From Myxococcales bacterium (GTDB lineage: Bacteria > Myxococcota_A > Polyangia > Haliangiales > Haliangiaceae), in NCBI GenBank assembly GCA_016794545.1, contig JAEUJX010000233.1:1-38672 (forward strand): a stretch of 38,672 bases of DNA. The letters run 5' to 3'. Shown here piece after piece: positions 38,282-38,672 of this stretch. The first letter of the stretch is position 1. Every line of letters starts with the position of its first letter. The translations under genes were made by a program, and so were the position numbers. The notes under the pieces were generated by a model. It saw only the letters and a list, made by a program, of their open reading frames with translations, searched no databases and was not told where the DNA came from.

Positions 38282-38672
38282 ATGAAGCTCGCTTCCCTCG
38301 TGCTCCTCGGCGCGCTGGCCGGCTCGGCCGCCGCGCAGCCCGGCAAGAAGGCGCCCCCGGGTCCTCCCGCGACGATGCCCGCGAACGGCGACTCGCTCAC
38401 GGTCTTCGGCGCGCCGACCTGGACGAAGCGCGACTGGCTCTACGATCAGCCGTCGGAGAAGGACGCCGCCGGCAAGGTCGTCATCCACTGGTTCTGCGCG
38501 CCGAAGGTCAAGACGTGCGTCGACGACCTCGCGCGCATCGTGACGCTCAAGGAGAACGGCCGCGCCTATATCGTCGCGCACGTGAGCGGCTCGAAGCGCG
38601 AGGCCAAGAAGCTCGACCCGATCCGCGAGAGCGAGGGCGTCGGCCAGGGGACGGTCGCGTTCGGCAGGGGCG
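38282..38672 (+). CDS. Secreted thioredoxin-like protein, 5' part only (partial)
   Basis: The gene starts at the ATG at 38282 and runs off the window after 130 codons. It has a signal peptide (MKLASLVLLGALAGSAAAQ) and a Pro-rich linker. The folded part has the pattern of a thioredoxin-like domain (KVVIHWFCAPKVKTCVDDLARIVTLKENG, then YIVAHVS). The two cysteines C72 and C79 are spaced CX6C rather than the redox CXXC, so ordinary disulfide exchange is doubtful. A peroxiredoxin/TlpA-like fold with structural cysteines, or a copper chaperone-like role, is possible. The missing C-terminus prevents more. Confidence 0.72.
   Translation, partial: MKLASLVLLGALAGSAAAQPGKKAPPGPPATMPANGDSLTVFGAPTWTKRDWLYDQPSEKDAAGKVVIHWFCAPKVKTCVDDLARIVTLKENGRAYIVAHVSGSKREAKKLDPIRESEGVGQGTVAFGRG

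Overview
This window is very GC-rich, gene-dense bacterial DNA. It most likely comes from a myxobacterium (phylum Myxococcota), and the style suggests the Polyangia/Haliangiales/Kofleriaceae side. The evidence is a Ser/Thr protein kinase fused to a STAND NTPase, a giant lipoprotein built of the disulfide-rich repeats typical of myxobacteria, several PEGA and TPR envelope proteins, many lipoproteins with lipobox signals, and frequent GTG starts. The phylum is an inference from protein style; no marker gene such as rRNA is present. I see no tRNA, rRNA, CRISPR array, insertion sequence or prophage, and the longest stretch without a confident gene is about 340 bases (28181-28520).

Layout. 2-778: 3' end of a TPR/membrane protein. 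795-971: a 58-residue membrane miniprotein. 949-2048 (minus): an NTF2/SnoaL-like protein and an unknown protein. 2064-4690: a radical SAM/SPASM enzyme, then the PEP synthase/PPDK regulator PpsR translationally coupled to a zinc-ribbon protein, closed by a likely intrinsic terminator. 4778-5971: a PilZ-like/TM/PEGA protein. 5943-7507 (minus): two coupled methyltransferases, divergent from a GT39-like membrane glycosyltransferase (7542-9131). 9070-11117 (minus): a Tiki/ChaN-like lipoprotein and a DUF2279 protein. 11242-13410: a processive GT2 polysaccharide synthase paired with an HlyD-like adaptor. 13503-15197: a soluble hybrid histidine kinase. 15387-24011: a three-gene unit of kinase-STAND-coiled-coil protein, TPR/PEGA envelope protein and a 1388-residue Cys-rich lipoprotein. 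24070-25272: a short-chain dehydrogenase and a small zinc-ribbon protein. 25277-25642 (minus): a DUF2914 protein. 25682-28180: a MocR-type regulator divergent from an EamA exporter, with repeated half-sites between them. 28521-29708: a TPR lipoprotein. 29770-34684: an assimilatory sulfate reduction and siroheme operon (cysH, PUA-APS kinase, precorrin-2 dehydrogenase, SUMT, sulfite reductase), followed by an OPT transporter (34702-36639). 36643-38208 (minus): an Asp-box lipoprotein. 38282 to the end: a partial thioredoxin-like secreted protein.

How the genes work together. The clearest pathway is sulfate assimilation. An APS-reductase-type CysH, an APS kinase carrying an orphan ATP-sulfurylase PUA domain, two siroheme enzymes and a siroheme sulfite reductase lie in one tightly overlapped operon, but no ATP-sulfurylase catalytic subunit is present. 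The GT2/HlyD pair looks like a minimal exopolysaccharide synthesis and export module. The kinase trio looks like an envelope signalling or surface system: cytoplasmic kinase and NTPase, one membrane span and a coiled coil, next to an exported TPR/PEGA protein and a repeat lipoprotein.

A recurrent non-coding signal is a -10-like TANNNT hexamer 5-7 bases upstream of several first genes (795, 2064, 28521, 38282). Together with extended -10 or shifted versions at 24070, 3390 and 7542, it suggests leaderless or nearly leaderless transcripts. All functions are read from sequence motifs by eye; none was tested by database search.
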